Origin: Volvox africanus
Lineage: Eukaryota > Chlorophyta > Chlorophyceae > Chlamydomonadales > Volvocaceae
Assembly (NCBI GenBank): GCA_030268105.1
Contig: BSDZ01000037.1
Span: 372,001-436,000, forward strand
Reading direction: 5' to 3'
DNA: 64,000 nucleotides
Positions 27,222 through 40,459 of this stretch are shown here, piece by piece (the first letter of the stretch is position 1; every line of letters starts with the position of its first letter). Below the pieces are notes generated by a model that had not been told where the DNA came from, ran no database searches, and saw only the letters and a program-made list of their open reading frames with translations. Made by a program: the position numbers and the translations under genes.

Positions 27222-30200
27222 ATGGGTAAGGGGACGTTAAAAGAGCCCCTAGGATTGAGTAACTATGCAACCTGGTCGTTTCGATTTGAGGCCCTCATGC
27301 ATGAGGAGAAGATAAGTAGGTGGTTGCAAGAGGATCCCATGACGGACGAGGATGTTGAGGCATCGCGTTTAGTCAGGGACTATATGATTAAGAATGTGCA
27401 GGATTGTCATTTGCCTGTTCTGCTCGCGGCCAACAATGCGCGCCAGGCATGGGATGCTTTGGCGGCCGTTTTTGCCGCCAATAGCGATGCAAGGAAGTCG
27501 CAGCTCCTGGCTGAGTTGTCCGGAGTGCGCATGGGATCTGCGGAAGTGTTGCCGGTGTACATTGCTCGAGTGCGCAATCTGTACACAGATCTGCTGCAGG
27601 TCGGACATCCGATTACGGAGAGGGAAGTCTGTTTTCAGCTGTTGAACGGGCTTTCGAAGAAGTTCTCGATGATTGTGGCCATTTTGACGTCTTGCGGTAT
27701 CCTGACTTTGGAGAACGTGAGTTCGCAATTATTGGCGTTTGAGAAGCGTGTAGACGCGGAAAATGCGTGCGAGGAATCTGCGGCCTTTTTCGGCGTTGGA
27801 CAAGGAGATGGTCGGAGAGCTGGACCGTCGACGCGTGGCGGAAATGTTTTTCCCGCACCTGGTCGAGGTCGCGGTGGGCCGCTGCATTGCTGGAGATGCG
27901 GCGAGCCGGGGCATATTGCGCGGCTATGTCAAAGGCCGCGGATGCCGCAACTGTCGGGACCGATGGGTCAAGCATCGGGGTCCCAGGACAGGTCGGGCGG
28001 GTCATCATACCGCCGCGACGGTGAGAGCCGCCAAGGAGCGGCGGGCAACGACACGCGCAAGTCAAGTGAGCGTGGGTCGGGTGCTTCGGGACAAAGGTCT
28101 GAGCATCCGGGGAATAGCGCATTCATGACCTATGGGTCGTATAGGATGGACGGATGGTACGTCGATTCCGGTGCGTCACAGCACATCACTTATGATGAGC
28201 GAGACCTTATTAACGTGAGGAGGCTTGATGCCTCATCCAGTTTTGACATCTATAGCATTGGAGGTGAAGTGCTGCGGCCTGTTGCGATGGGCACACTGGT
28301 GCTCGCACCCAATTTCTGCCCGGGCCTGACCGCAACTATTGCGGATGTGTACCTGATTCCGGAGAGCCAAGTTAAGGTGCTCTCAGTGGCTGTCATGAGC
28401 AAGACGGGAGCCGTCGTGCGTTTCGATGAGTCCGTCGTTACCATCTGCCGCCGCGGTAGGATTGTGTTGACGGGTCACCGTGAAGGAAACCTGTACGCAC
28501 TGGAGTGTCGGGCGGCATCAGATGGTGGGCAACGAGGAGAGTTTGTTGGAGCAACCCACGCCAAGCCGGCGAATGAGGTTGAGAACTTGTGGCACCGACG
28601 GTATGGACATATCGGGGTTGGACAGTTTGAGCGCTTGGTAAGGCACAACCTAGTGTACGGCATTGATCTCAATGCACGTAAGGCATCCACGACTGACACG
28701 TGTGAAACGTGTGTGATGTCGAAGCAGAGTCGTGGAAGGCATGCTTCTACGGGCCATAAGTCGGAAAGGTCGATGGAGTTGGTGCACATGGATGTGTGTG
28801 GGCCGATGCCTGAGGAGTCACCAAACGGGTCTCGGTACATGACTGTTTTGTATGATGACTACACAAAGTTTTCGGCCGTTGCGTTTACGGACACGAAGGA
28901 GGCCGTAAAAGAGAAGGTGGTGACTATGATCACCCAGTTGGAGAATATGTGCGGAAATCGGACCTGGGAGATCCGGTCCGACCGCGGTGGAGAGTTTCTG
29001 AATGAGGAGTTACGGTCATTCTTTCGCCAGAAGGGGATTAGGCATGGAATGACGGTAGGGTATACACCCGAACAGAATGGAGCTGCAGAGCGTTTGAATC
29101 GCACGCTGATTGAGAAGATGCGGGCTCTGCTGATTGATTCCAAGTTACCTCAAGAAATGTGGGCTGAGGCGGCTGCGACGGCCAACTATCTCAGAAATAT
29201 TTCGCCCGCTGAGGGGGTGCAGTGCACTCCGTATGAGTTGTTTACAGGCAAGATCCCTGAGGTGGGACACCTGCGAGTGTTTGGGTGTGTTGCGTACGTC
29301 CACATACCTAAGGTGAAGAGAAACAAGCTGGACCCGGTTAGCCGAAAAGGGGTCCTGGTGGGATATGGCAACGGCGGACAGTATCGAATTTTGTTCCCCG
29401 ATGGAGCAGTGTCGGTGCATACAGACGTGGAGTTTGATGAGGGGGTGATTGGAATGCCCCAGTCACGTCGTAAGCTGTCCTCAATGCGGGAGGATGATGA
29501 TACAGACACTGATACGGATACAGAGATGGGGGAACTGCGGTCACGAGCACCGCCTCCCGTTGTCTCGAACGGTGGTAACGGCAGATCTACATCAAGTGCC
29601 GAGACGGCTAACAACCAAATGGGGCCGAATGCCAGTGCGACGCCAAGCACGAGTGGGGCGACAGCGGGAGCTGGCCCGTCGGGTAGTCAACCCGATACCC
29701 GGAACTGGTCGACTACTGAGGGTAATAGTGACGACGATGAGGAGGAGGACATGGAGACGGACGACGGCTTGGACGAGGATGAAGGGTTCGTCGGTCGCTA
29801 CCCAGTACAAGATCGAAAGCGCCCATGTGAGTGGTGGCGCAATGAGAGGACGGTATCACAACGGGTCAATATAGCGATTAGGCTGAAGGAGCCAGCGACG
29901 TACGAAGAAGCTGTGCGCGGACCACAAAGTCGTGAGTGGGGGAAGGCCATGGACGCAGAGATAGAGGCACAGCTCGCCAATGGGACATGGGAACTGGGGG
30001 TCCCACCAAAAGGGGCCAAGGTGTTACCGTGTCGGTGGGTATACAAAGTGAAGACCAATCCGGATGGGTCGGTCGATAGGTTTAAGGCGCGCTTGGTGGC
30101 AAACGGGTTCGCACAGCGCGAGGGGGTGGATTACGGGGAACTGTTTGCCCCGACCTCCCGAGCCTCATTTTTTCGAGCCCTGCTGGCTGTGGCTGCGGCT

Positions 30201-31006
30201 AGGGGATTGCAGGTGCATCAGTTGGATGTCGCCACTGCTTTCCTAAATGGAGAGTTGAAAGAGGAAATATGGATGAAAGAGCCGCCAGGCTACGAGTCAA
30301 AGACCCCGGGCGTGGCTTGTCGTCTGCTGAGATCGATTTATGGGCTCCGACAGGCGTCGCGGTGCTGGTACGATAAGTTGTGTACTAAATTTGCGGAGAT
30401 TGGCCTGTTTCCATCAAAGTCGGACCTGGCTATGTTTGTGAAAGTAGACGAGAAGGGGGTGATTTTGGCACTGGTGCATGTGGACGACATGTGTGTTGCT
30501 GCCAAGACGCAAGAACTGGTCAACCGGATCAAGAGGGCCATCGGCGGACTATTTAAAGTCCGGGACTTGGGAGAGATCAAGGTCTTCTTGGGAATGGAGG
30601 TGACCAGGCGTGAGAACGGGGACATCACACTGTCCCAGGCGAGCTACGTGGAGCGCATATTGAGTGCGCATGGTCTTGGCGATGTGAAGCCGAGGGTTTT
30701 ACCTATGGCTGTGGGTACGCGGGTGACACCCGCAAAGGAGGATGCAGAGGTGTTGGAGGATTCAACGGCGTACAGGGCGTTAGTAGGCGAGCTCAATTAC
30801 TTGGCGGTGAGCACTCGCCCGGACTTGGCATTTGCGCTAAGCGTGCTGTCAAGGTATATGGCTAAACCGACGAAGGCAGCCATGGGGATGGCAAAAGGAG
30901 TGCTTAGGTATGTCGCTGGCACCCGCCATCTAGGCCTAGTTTTCCGGCGGAGGTCGTCAGAAGTCTTTGATGGTTACTCCGATTCTGACTGGGCCGGGGA
31001 CATGGA
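27222..31006 (+). pseudogene. copia-2 Gag-Pol polyprotein, C-terminus cut in RNase H
   Basis: Open for about 1260 codons with no stop until it enters a gypsy LTR. Gag at 1-220; CCHC zinc knuckle CWRCGEPGHIARLC from C223; protease DSGAS from D315; GAG-pre-integrase HHCC near 450-510; integrase with DVCGPM, IRSDRGGEF and AAERLNR; an acidic/serine-rich linker; reverse transcriptase HVDDMC with D1088/D1089; RNase H begins GYSDSDWAGD and is cut off there. Strongly similar to copia-1 but with its own codon use, so a separate subfamily. G1 (LTR from 31007) replaces the last ~150 residues, the polypurine tract and the 3' LTR. Confidence 0.92.
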
Positions 31007-31832
31007 TGTTGTACCTCTCGTTCGCGTTTGCTCATGAGTATCTGCACGTCTGGAAACTATCGACACCGATGCGCGAGCACTTGCAAGTACAGCAAGGCAA
31101 GCGAGAGCAAACAGAGACAGCGGAAGACTTCAAGACGAAGAGAGATATAACTTACGGTCTTACAGGTCGGAATGATGCAATGGACGAAATCGCCGTCAGC
31201 GCCGGAAGCAAGCAATCATCACGCGGCGGTGATTAGCGAAGTTCAGGCTTTAGCTCGGGCTATATAGCATATCGTATAGTAATAGTAATGTAGAACACAC
31301 AAGTGTTCTCCGGTATCGAATGTCTCGTCTAGCTTAGCCGTCCTCGCATCTGTTATACTCGCAGCATCGCAGTGCCGTACGATTCACATCAGGAGGCCGA
31401 TCCTAGATGTGACAACCTTACTGCGTCTAGGCGATGTCTACGTATAACAACGTACAAGCCTTCCCGGCATTCGCATGATGCAAGGGTCCGGATAACGATA
31501 TCCGATTGCAGGGCATGCATCGCGACGAGTGCGGCGCTCTCAACGTGTGCTTTAATGAAGTAATATTATATCAGATAATATTACTTATCGTTTCGTAGCA
31601 CGAGCATAATGCGCACTTCAATGATTAGGTCATTCATGCATGCTAGGCGGATTTGCCATGGTGCGATGTCGCGATGGATAAATGACAACATGCCAGGTGC
31701 ATATATAAATGTATGCGAATACATTTATATCATGCAGATTCATTCATATGTAATGCGTTCATCACAAAAGCACTTCGACTCATAGGATCGCGTCGACCTA
31801 CGCGTCGACGGGAAATGAACCGTAGCACAACA
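31007..31832 (-). repeat. Gypsy G1 3' LTR
   Basis: 826 bp; on the minus strand TGTTGTGCTACGG…GGTACAACA. Contains a hairpin ATATAAATGTAT-GCGA-ATACATTTATAT (31703-31730) and GTAATATTAT-ATCAG-ATAATATTAC near 31560, both conserved or nearly so in the other copies. The left neighbour is copia-2 sequence CATGGA. Confidence 0.85.
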
Positions 31833-31891
31833 ATTATCCCCCCTCCCGTATGCAGCGTCCTCGCTGCATCATACAGCATCGACTGCAGGGG
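31833..31891 (-). other. G1 polypurine tract and 3' untranslated region
   Basis: On the minus strand GGGAGGGGGGATAAT lies directly before the 3' LTR, as a polypurine tract should. The rest is short and non-coding. Confidence 0.7.
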
Positions 31892-34800
31892 TCATTGGGC
31901 TTGTGTGGCACGTTTGCGGGCTTCTTCGAGCAGGGATTTCATGTCCTGTGAGAAGTTGCGTGCCGGTTCCCATGAGTTGTGCTCGTCGGTATACCCTGTC
32001 CACTTAACCAAGTACTCGTGTACTGTTCGCTTACGTCGGTGTCGACCCACACGACGCGCGCGATAATCTAACACCCGCTCCACATCGTAAAACTTCTGTT
32101 TACCAGCGATCCAAGTCTCGGGAACTGGTTCGATCGCTGTGGGGGCATTAGCAGGCTCAGGGACGGGTTCCATACTACGATACGGACGAACAAGCGATAC
32201 GTGAAACGTGGGGTGAATGGTCATATCAGCGGGCAATGCAAGCTGCACAGCCACATTCCCAACCATGCGCACGACAGGATACGGACCAATCCAACGGGGT
32301 AAGAGTTTTCGGGATCCGTCGGCCAAGGAACGCAAGTTCTTGGTGCTTAGCAACACGAGTTGCCCCTCCGAAAACGTCACATCCTGCTTGGATTTGTTAT
32401 AGTATTCCGTCGTTCGTTGCTGCGCCGCGTCCAAACACGACTTCGCGTCTGTGATTCGGGACATAAAAGACTTGGCAAAAAGTTTAGCAGCAGGCACGTT
32501 CACTTCCAACTCATGCCACACGGGTAGCGCGGGATGAAACCCGTAGTTAGGAAAGAACGGACTTTTGCCTGTAGAGCGGTTAACAGTGTTGTTAAGCGCA
32601 AATTCTGCCGCAGTCAAATACGTATCCCAAACGAGTGGTGTGCGACCAGCATAATTGCGCAACATATCACCCAACGTGCGGTTTGTGCGTTCGGTTTGAC
32701 CATCAGTCTGCGGGTGATACGCCGTGCTCAGGTTGACGCGCATGCCAACTAGCTTGCAGAGCGCTTCCCAAAACTTAGACGTGAACTGTCCACCGCGGTC
32801 CGAGATCACATTTTTGGGAACCCCGTGTAACCGAACCACATTATCGAAAAACAAACGTGCGGTTTGCTCAGCTGTGCAGGATGATGTGCATGGTGCTAGG
32901 TGAACCATCTTAGTCAGACGATCGACCATTACGAACACCGCATCGTATCCCCCCTCAGTTTTGGGCAGCGCGACTACGAAGTCCATGGAAACACTTTCCC
33001 AAGGCGCATCCGGGACAGGCAACGGTTGCAACAACCCATGGCCCTTACCGGACAAAGCCTTATTGCGCTGGCACAGACTGCATGTCTGGACGAAGTTCGC
33101 CGCATCCTTAGCCAAACGAGGCCACCAAAAGGAACGTTGCACCAAGTCGATCAATCGCTTGCTACCAGGGTGTCCTGCTAACGGGTCCTCGTGGAACCGC
33201 GCAAGGATGTCGTAGCGTAGCGCGTCGTCGTTCGGAACGACGATTTGCGTAGCTGCACCCTCCGTCCGTAGCCAAAGGCCATTCTGCTTGCGAAGGTTTT
33301 CTACATTAGCCGGCTCCGAGAACCAGGCATCAGCATTGTAGGCCACCTTCAACCGCTCCGCGAGGTCCGTCGCGATCGGTACCTCCTCGCTACGCGGCCG
33401 CACGACGGGCGCTGCCAAAATTGCAGCGTGTAGCGACGGATGTCGACTGAGAGCATCGGCAATATTCAATTTACCAGATATATACTCCCAGGTGCAGTTG
33501 AACCTAGCTAGATATTCCATCCACCTAGCTTGACGGCGGTTCAACGTCGGAACGCTTTGCAAAAACGTTAGGGGCTTATGGTCAGTCTTTAAAGTAAACG
33601 GGCGTCCCTCGAGGTAACAGCGCCATTCCTTTAAAGCATGCAGCACAGCCAGAAGCTCCTGTTCCCCGGTGGTGTAGCGAATCTCCGCACCAGAAAACTT
33701 CTTACTCGTGAAGGCGATCGGTCGCCCTTCCTGTAACAATACAGCGCCGCTTCCAAATATTGAGGCATCAGACACTACCTCAACACGAAATGGCAACGAG
33801 TAATCGGGGAATGCAAGGGTGACATCTTCGGCAACGATCCGTTTGAGCTCTTCGAATGCCCGCTGGCATTGCGACGTCCACGACTCGAGCGAAACGAAAA
33901 CGCCTTTGCGAGTTAAGTTAGTAAGCGGGGCCGCAATGATGGAATATTTTTCAATGAACTTCCGGAAATAATTGGTCAAGCCAAGGAACTTACGCAGCTC
34001 CGTGAGGTTCTGAGGCGCGGGCCAATCGCGAACCACGGCGACCTTCCGCGGGTCCATCTTCACACCGGTGGCCGACACAATGTGGCCCAAATATTCCACC
34101 TGAGGCTGCGCCCAAAAGCATTTGGCGCGTTTAGCAAACAATTGCTCCCGCCTCATAACGTCGAGCACGAGCCGAAGATGCTCCAAGTGCTCCTCGCGCG
34201 TTTTAGAATATACCAAGATGTCATCCAGGTAGCAAACAACGAACCTGTCGATAAACGGCCTAAACATTCGGTCCATAACCGCCTGAAACGTCGCAGGGGC
34301 ATTAGTCAAACCAAATGATAGGACCGTATACTCAAAGTGACCGAAGGGCGTCCGAAAAGCGGTTTTCGGGATATCAGAGGCAGCGATGCGAATCTGATTG
34401 TAGCCCTGTTGTAAGTCAATTGAGGAAAAATAAGCCGAGCCCTTCAGCTTATCCAACAGGTCGTCAACGTGTGGCAAAGGGTAGCGATTTTTCACCGTAT
34501 TCGCATTTAACCCCCGGTAATCGATGCACATGCGCAAGGTCCCATCCTTCTTACCGACAAACAAAATCGGTGCAGAATACGGGGATGTGCTGGGGCGTAT
34601 CATACCCTTCGCGAGCAAATCCGTCACCTGGCGCTTTACCTCATCCAGCTCCAATGGACTCAACCTGTACATTGGCCGGGCTGTAGGCTGCGCTCCAGGC
34701 ATGAGAGGGATTGTGTGATCAACAGGACGCATAGGTGGTAGGCCGGGGATATCTTTAAAGACGTCCTCATACTGCGACAGTAGGGCCTCAACCTCAGGAT

Positions 34801-35560
34801 CCACAGAAATCTGCGCGGTGGTGGCACAACAGCCCACCCGCGGCCTCAAAAGCAGTCCGTGGGCACCCTTCCGTAACAAACGGACGGCCTCCTTACGCCC
34901 GACTAGCTCTGGTTCGATTCGCGCGGCCATTGCGGTCACGGCGAAATTAACCATAGGCACCGCCTCAGTTTCGCCCTCCTTTGGTGTGACATGTTCGAAC
35001 GACAGGAAAGGTACCTTAATCGACAGAGTACCCTTGCACATATGCAGGGTTGCGGTCTCCATGTCGATGCGCGCGCGGTACTGTCGTAATGTCGACGACC
35101 CCATTATGTACGGTGCAGTCTCTGCTAAGCCCTGCAGCACGTACGGCCGGGTCACAACACGCAAAGGGCCTAACGATAGGCTAAGGGTAATCCTGCCCAC
35201 GATGGGATGCTTACCCCCGTCAGCAAGGGTAACCTGTGGACAATCAGACGACTCTGGGGACAACCCCAGCGCATTCACCTCTGCGACAGAGATGAAGTCG
35301 TCGCTGGCACCGGTGTCAACAAGTGCCTTCAGAGTACGGCCATTCAAACCAATCTGAACCACAGGGACACGGTTATCTACGAGCGAATGCCCAGCAGACA
35401 ACGTCAGTGCACTTAAGGCGGGTCCGTAACCAACGGCACCCCCATCAGGAGCTTCATACCAAACGTCAACCGAGTAGGATAGGTGTGGCCACGGAGCCAA
35501 CGTACCCTCCCGATCCACACCATTAAACAAAACGGTGCCCGGCTCGAACCGGTGGACATG
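31892..35560 (-). CDS. Chromodomain Ty3/gypsy Pol polyprotein, G1 (gag missing)
   Basis: Open frame of 1236 codons; the first ~14 are read from the neighbouring G2 LTR, so the true 5' part is missing. In that numbering: aspartic protease DTGAS at 96-100; reverse transcriptase with [11 protein letters not shown] and YLDD at 458-461; RNase H with Asp 611 and TDHKPL near 673; integrase HHCC zinc finger (H803, H810, C840, C843) and catalytic D873, D934, E970 (DD35E); and a C-terminal chromodomain ([18 protein letters not shown]) close to the end. RT before integrase is the gypsy order, and the chromodomain marks a chromovirus, which usually targets heterochromatin. This is the only pol in the window without internal stops. 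Confidence 0.92.
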   Translation of the reverse strand, partial: HVHRFEPGTVLFNGVDREGTLAPWPHLSYSVDVWYEAPDGGAVGYGPALSALTLSAGHSLVDNRVPVVQIGLNGRTLKALVDTGASDDFISVAEVNALGLSPESSDCPQVTLADGGKHPIVGRITLSLSLGPLRVVTRPYVLQGLAETAPYIMGSSTLRQYRARIDMETATLHMCKGTLSIKVPFLSFEHVTPKEGETEAVPMVNFAVTAMAARIEPELVGRKEAVRLLRKGAHGLLLRPRVGCCATTAQISVDPEVEALLSQYEDVFKDIPGLPPMRPVDHTIPLMPGAQPTARPMYRLSPLELDEVKRQVTDLLAKGMIRPSTSPYSAPILFVGKKDGTLRMCIDYRGLNANTVKNRYPLPHVDDLLDKLKGSAYFSSIDLQQGYNQIRIAASDIPKTAFRTPFGHFEYTVLSFGLTNAPATFQAVMDRMFRPFIDRFVVCYLDDILVYSKTREEHLEHLRLVLDVMRREQLFAKRAKCFWAQPQVEYLGHIVSATGVKMDPRKVAVVRDWPAPQNLTELRKFLGLTNYFRKFIEKYSIIAAPLTNLTRKGVFVSLESWTSQCQRAFEELKRIVAEDVTLAFPDYSLPFRVEVVSDASIFGSGAVLLQEGRPIAFTSKKFSGAEIRYTTGEQELLAVLHALKEWRCYLEGRPFTLKTDHKPLTFLQSVPTLNRRQARWMEYLARFNCTWEYISGKLNIADALSRHPSLHAAILAAPVVRPRSEEVPIATDLAERLKVAYNADAWFSEPANVENLRKQNGLWLRTEGAATQIVVPNDDALRYDILARFHEDPLAGHPGSKRLIDLVQRSFWWPRLAKDAANFVQTCSLCQRNKALSGKGHGLLQPLPVPDAPWESVSMDFVVALPKTEGGYDAVFVMVDRLTKMVHLAPCTSSCTAEQTARLFFDNVVRLHGVPKNVISDRGGQFTSKFWEALCKLVGMRVNLSTAYHPQTDGQTERTNRTLGDMLRNYAGRTPLVWDTYLTAAEFALNNTVNRSTGKSPFFPNYGFHPALPVWHELEVNVPAAKLFAKSFMSRITDAKSCLDAAQQRTTEYYNKSKQDVTFSEGQLVLLSTKNLRSLADGSRKLLPRWIGPYPVVRMVGNVAVQLALPADMTIHPTFHVSLVRPYRSMEPVPEPANAPTAIEPVPETWIAGKQKFYDVERVLDYRARRVGRHRRKRTVHEYLVKWTGYTDEHNSWEPARNFSQDMKSLLEEARKRATQAQ

Positions 35561-35561
35561 C

Positions 35562-36386
35562 TGTTGTACCTCTCGTTCGCGTTTGCTCATGAGTATCTGC
35601 ACGTCTGGAAACTATCGACACCGATGCGCGAGCACTTGCAAGTACAGCAAGGCAAGCGAGAGCAAACAGAGACAGCGGAAGACTTCAAGACGAAGAGAGA
35701 TATAACTTACGGTCTTACAGGTCGGAATGATGCAATGGACGAAATCGCCGTCAGCGCCGGAAGCAAGCAATCATCATGCGGCGGTGATTAGCGAAGTTCA
35801 GGCTTTAGCTCGGGCTAAGTAGCATATCATATAGTAATAGTAATGTAGAACACACAAGTGTTCTCCGGTATCGAATGTCTCGTCTAGCTTAGCCGTCCTC
35901 GCATCTGTTATACTCGCAGCATCGCAGTGCCGTACGATTCACATCAGGAGGCCGATCCTAGATGTGACAACCTTACTGCGTCTAGGCGATGTCTACGTAT
36001 AACAACGTACAAGCCTTCCCGGCATTCGCATGATGCAAGGGTCCGGATAACGATATCCGATTGCAGGGCATGCATCGCGACGAGTGCGGCGCTCTCAACG
36101 TGTGCTTTAATGAAGTAATATTATATCAGATAATATTACTTATCGTTTCGTAGCACGAGCATAATGCGCACTTCAATGATTAGGTCATTCATGCATGCTA
36201 GGCGGATTTGCCATGGTGCGATGTCGCGATGGATAAATGACAACATGCCAGGTGCATATATAAATGTATGCGAATACATTTATATCATGCAGATTCATTC
36301 ATATGTAATGCGTTCATCACAAAAGCACTTCGACTCATAGGATCGCGTCGACCTACGCATCGGCGGAAATGAACCGTAGCACAACA
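35562..36386 (-). repeat. G2 3' LTR
   Basis: 825 bp, nearly identical to the G1 3' LTR, with the same palindromes; followed on the left strand side by the ATTATCCCCCCTCCC polypurine complement at 36387. Confidence 0.88.
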
Positions 36387-36445
36387 ATTATCCCCCCTCC
36401 CGTATGCAGCGTCCTCGCTGCTTCATACAGCATTGACTGCAAGGG

Positions 36446-39400
36446 TCATTGGGCTTGCGTGGCACGTTTGCGGGCTTCTTCGAGCAGGGGCTTCATGTCC
36501 TGCGAGAAGTTGCGTGCCGGTTCCCATGAGTTGTGCTCGCTGGTATACCCTGTCCACTTGACCAAGTACTCATGTACTGTCCGCTTACGTCGGTGTCAGC
36601 CCACACGACGCGCGTGATAATCTTACACCCGCTCAACATCGTAAAACTTCTGTTTACCAGCGATCCAGGTCTCGGGAACTGGTTCGATCGCTGCGGGGGC
36701 GTTAGTAGGCTCAGGGACGGGTTCCGTACCATGATAAGGACGAACAAGCGACACGTGAAACGTGGGGTGAATGGTCATCTCAGCGGGCAATGCAAGCTCA
36801 ACAGCCACATTCCCAACCATGTGCACGACAGGATACGGACCAATCCAGCGGGGTAAGAGTTTTCGGGATCCGTCGGCCAAGGAACGCAAGTTCTTGGTGC
36901 TTAGCAACACGAGTTGCCCTTCCAAAAACGTCACATCCTGCTTGGATTTGTTGTAGTATTCCGTCGTTCGTTGCTGCGCCGCGTCCAAACACGACTTCGC
37001 GTCTGTGATTCGGGACATAAAAGACTTGGCAAAAAGTTTAGCAGCAGGCACGTTCACTTCCAACTCACGCCACACGGGTAGCGCGGGATGAAACCTGTAG
37101 TTAAGAAAGAACGGACTTTTGCCTGTAGAGCGGTTAACAGTGTTGTTAAGCGTGAATTCTGCCGCAGTCAAATATGTATCCCAAACGAGAGGTGTGCGAC
37201 CAGCATAATTGTGCAACATATCACCCAACGTGCGGTTTGTGCGTTCAGTTTGACCATCAGTCTGCGGGTGGTACGCTGTGCTCAGGTTGACACACATGCC
37301 AACTAGCTTGCAGAGCGCTTCCCAAAACTTAGACGTGAACTGCCCACCACGGTCCGAGATCACATTTTTGGGAACCCCGTGTAACCGAACCACATTATCG
37401 AAAAACAAACGTGCGGTTTGTTCAGCCGTGCAGGATGATGTGCATGGTGCTAGGTGGACCATCTTAGTCAGACGATCGACCATTACGAACACCGCATCAT
37501 ATCCCCCCTCAGTTTTGGGCAGCACGACTACAAAGTCCATGGAAACACTTTCCCAAGGCGCATCCGGGACAGGCAACGGTTGCAACAACCCATGACCCTT
37601 ACCGGACAAAGCCTTATTGCGCTGGCACAGACTGCATGTCTGTACGAAGTTCGCCGCATCGTTAGCCAAATGAGGCCACCAAAAGGAACGTTGCACCAAC
37701 TCGACCAACCGCTTGCTACCAGGGTGTCCTGCTAACGGGTCCTCGTGGAACCGTGCAAGGATGTCGTAGCGTAGCGCGTCCTCGTTCGGAACGACGATTT
37801 GCATAGCTGCACCCTCCGTCCGTAGCCAAAGGCCATTCTGCTTGCGAAGGTTTTCTACATTAGCCGGCTCCGAGAACCAGGCATCAGCATTGTAGGCCAC
37901 CTTCAACCGCTCCGCGAGGTCCATCGCGATCGGCACCTCCTCGTTATGCGGTCGCACGACGGGCGCTGCTAAAATTGCAGCGTGTAGCGACGGATGTCGA
38001 CTGAGAGCATCGGCAATATTCAGTTTACCAGAAATGTACTCCCAGGTGCAGTCGAACCTAGCTAGGTATTCCATCCACCTAGCCTGACGGCGGTTCAACG
38101 TCGGAACGCTTTGCAAAAACGTTAGGGGCTTGTGGTCAGTTTTTAAAGTAAATGGGCGTCCCTCGAGGTAACAGCGCCATTCCTTTAAAGCATGCAGCAC
38201 AGCCAGAAGCTCCTGTTCCCCGGTGGTGTAGCGAATCTCCGCACCAGAAAACTTCTTACTCGTGAAGGTGATCGGTCACCCTTCCTGTAACAATACAGCG
38301 CCGCTTCCAAATACTGAGGCATCAGACACTACCTCAACACGAAACGGCAACGAGTAATCAGGGAATGCAAGGGTGACATCTTTGGCAACGATTCGCTTGA
38401 GCTCTTCGAATGCCCGCTGGCATTGCGACGTCCACGACTCGAGCGAAATGAAAACTCCTTTGCGAGTGAAGTTAGTAAGCGGGGCCGCAATGATGGAATA
38501 TTTTTCAATGAACTTCCGGAAATAATTGGTCAAGCCAAGGAACTTACGCAGCTCCGTGAGGTTCTGAGGCGCGGGCCAATCGCGAACCACGGCGACCTTC
38601 CGCGGGTCCATCTTCACACCGGTGGCCGACACAATGTGGCCCAAATATTCCACCTGAGGCTGCGCCCAAAAGCATTTGGCGCGTTTAGCAAACAATTGCT
38701 CCCGCCTCATAACGTCGAGCACGAGCCGAAGATGCTCCAAGTGCTCCTCGCGCGTTTTAGAATATACCAAGATGTCATCCAGGTAGCAAACAACGAACCT
38801 GTCGATAAACGGCCTAAACATTCGGTCCATAACCGCCTGAAACGTCGCAGGGGCATTAGTCAAACCAAATGATAGGACCGTATACTCAAAGTGACCGAAG
38901 GGCGTCCAAAAAGCGGTTTTCGGGATATCAGAGGCAGCGATGCGAATCTGATTGTAGCCCTGTTGTAAGTCAATTGAGGAAAAATAAGCCGAGCCCTTCA
39001 GCTTATCCAACAGGTCGTCAACGCGTGGCAAAGGGTAGCGATTTTTCACCGTATTCGCATTTAACCCCCGATAATCAATGCACATGCGCAAGGTCACATC
39101 CTTCTTACCGACAAACAAAATCGGTGCACATTACGGGGATGTGCTGGGGCGTATCATACCCTTCGCGAGCAAATCCGTCACCTGGCGCTTCACCTCATCC
39201 AGCTCCAATGGACTCAACCTGTACATTGGCCGGGCTGTAGGCTGCGCTCCAGGCATGAGAGGGATTGTGTGATCAACAGGACGCATAGGTGGTAGGCCAG
39301 GGATATCCTTAAAGACGTCCTCATACTGCGACAGTAGGGCCTCAACCTCAGGATCCACAGAAATCTGCGCGGTGGTGACACAACAGCTCACCCGCGGCCT

Positions 39401-40459
39401 TAAAAGCAGTCCGTGGGCACCCTTCCGTAACAAACGGACGGCCTCCTTACGCCCGACTAGCTCTGGTTCGATTCGCGCGGCCATTGCGGTCACGGCGAAA
39501 TTAACCATAGGCACCGCCTCAGTTTCGCCCTCCTTTGGTGTGACATGTTCGAACGACAGGAAAGGTACCTTAATCGACAGAGTACCCTTGCACATATGCA
39601 GGGTTGCGGTCTCCATGTTGATGCGCGCGCGGTACTGTCGTAATGTCGACGACCCCATTATGTACGGTGCAGTCTCTGCTAAGCCCTGCAGCACGTACGG
39701 CCGGGTCACAACACGCAAAGGGCCTAACGATAGGCTAAGGGTAATCCTGCCCACGATGGGATGCTTACCCCCGTCAGCAAGGGTAACCTGTGGACAATCA
39801 GACGACTCTGGGGACAACCCCAGCGCATTCACCTCTGCGACAGAGATGAAGTCGTCGCTGGCACCGGTGTCAACAAGTGCCTTCAGAGTACGGCCATTCA
39901 AACCGATCTGAACCACAGGGACACGGTTATCTACGAGCGAATGCCCAGCAGACAACGTCAGTGCACTTAAGGCGGGTCCGTAACCAACGGCACCCCCATC
40001 AGGAGCTTCGTACCAAACGTCAACCGAGTAGGATAGGTGTGGCCACGGAGCCAACGTACCCTCCCGATCCACACCATTAAACAAAACGGTGCCTGGCTCG
40101 AACCGGTGGACATGCCGCATACCCCTTAACGATGCCTCTGCCTTGCGCCGACAGAAAGCGGGGAGTAAAACACATGCGGCAGTGTCTGGATATTGACGCC
40201 TACACCTCCTGTACATGGCCAACTGTTCCGACATCTCACGCAGAGACGAGGGGATGAACAAAACCACGTGGTTGGACAGATCGATAGACGACAGGGGACG
40301 GCGAGGTGTAAACACATTACACAACGGATCGAAGCAGAGAAGTCCCGTGCGTCCGTCAAGCGTGATGCGTCGCGCAATGACTCGCTCGATGTGTCACCGA
40401 CCACGCGTTAGTTCAGAAAACCCAGGTAGAGCCCCCTCCGCAGGAACCCGGGCAAGCCC
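36446..40459 (-). pseudogene. G2 Pol (protease-RT-RNase H-integrase-chromodomain), several in-frame stops
   Basis: Same frame throughout. Stops: TGA near 40390 (side effect of a deletion), TAA at 39131-39133 in the segment that reads SPYSAPILF in G1, TGA at 38276-38278 (CGA in G1), and TAA at 36623-36625 (TTA in G1) just ahead of the chromodomain. Between them protease DTGAS, YLDD, the integrase zinc finger and DD35E residues are preserved. Starts in frame with gag after a UAG. The stops at 39131 and 38276 are shared with G3. Confidence 0.88.

Noticed and set aside
31372..31563. Small frames in gypsy LTRs, recurring in several copies
   Set aside because: Repeat only because LTRs repeat; they are short and not maintained in G3/G4.
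34818..35357. 179-codon plus-strand frame repeated in G1, G2 and G4
   Set aside because: Antisense shadow of the protease region of gypsy pol; repeats only because pol repeats.
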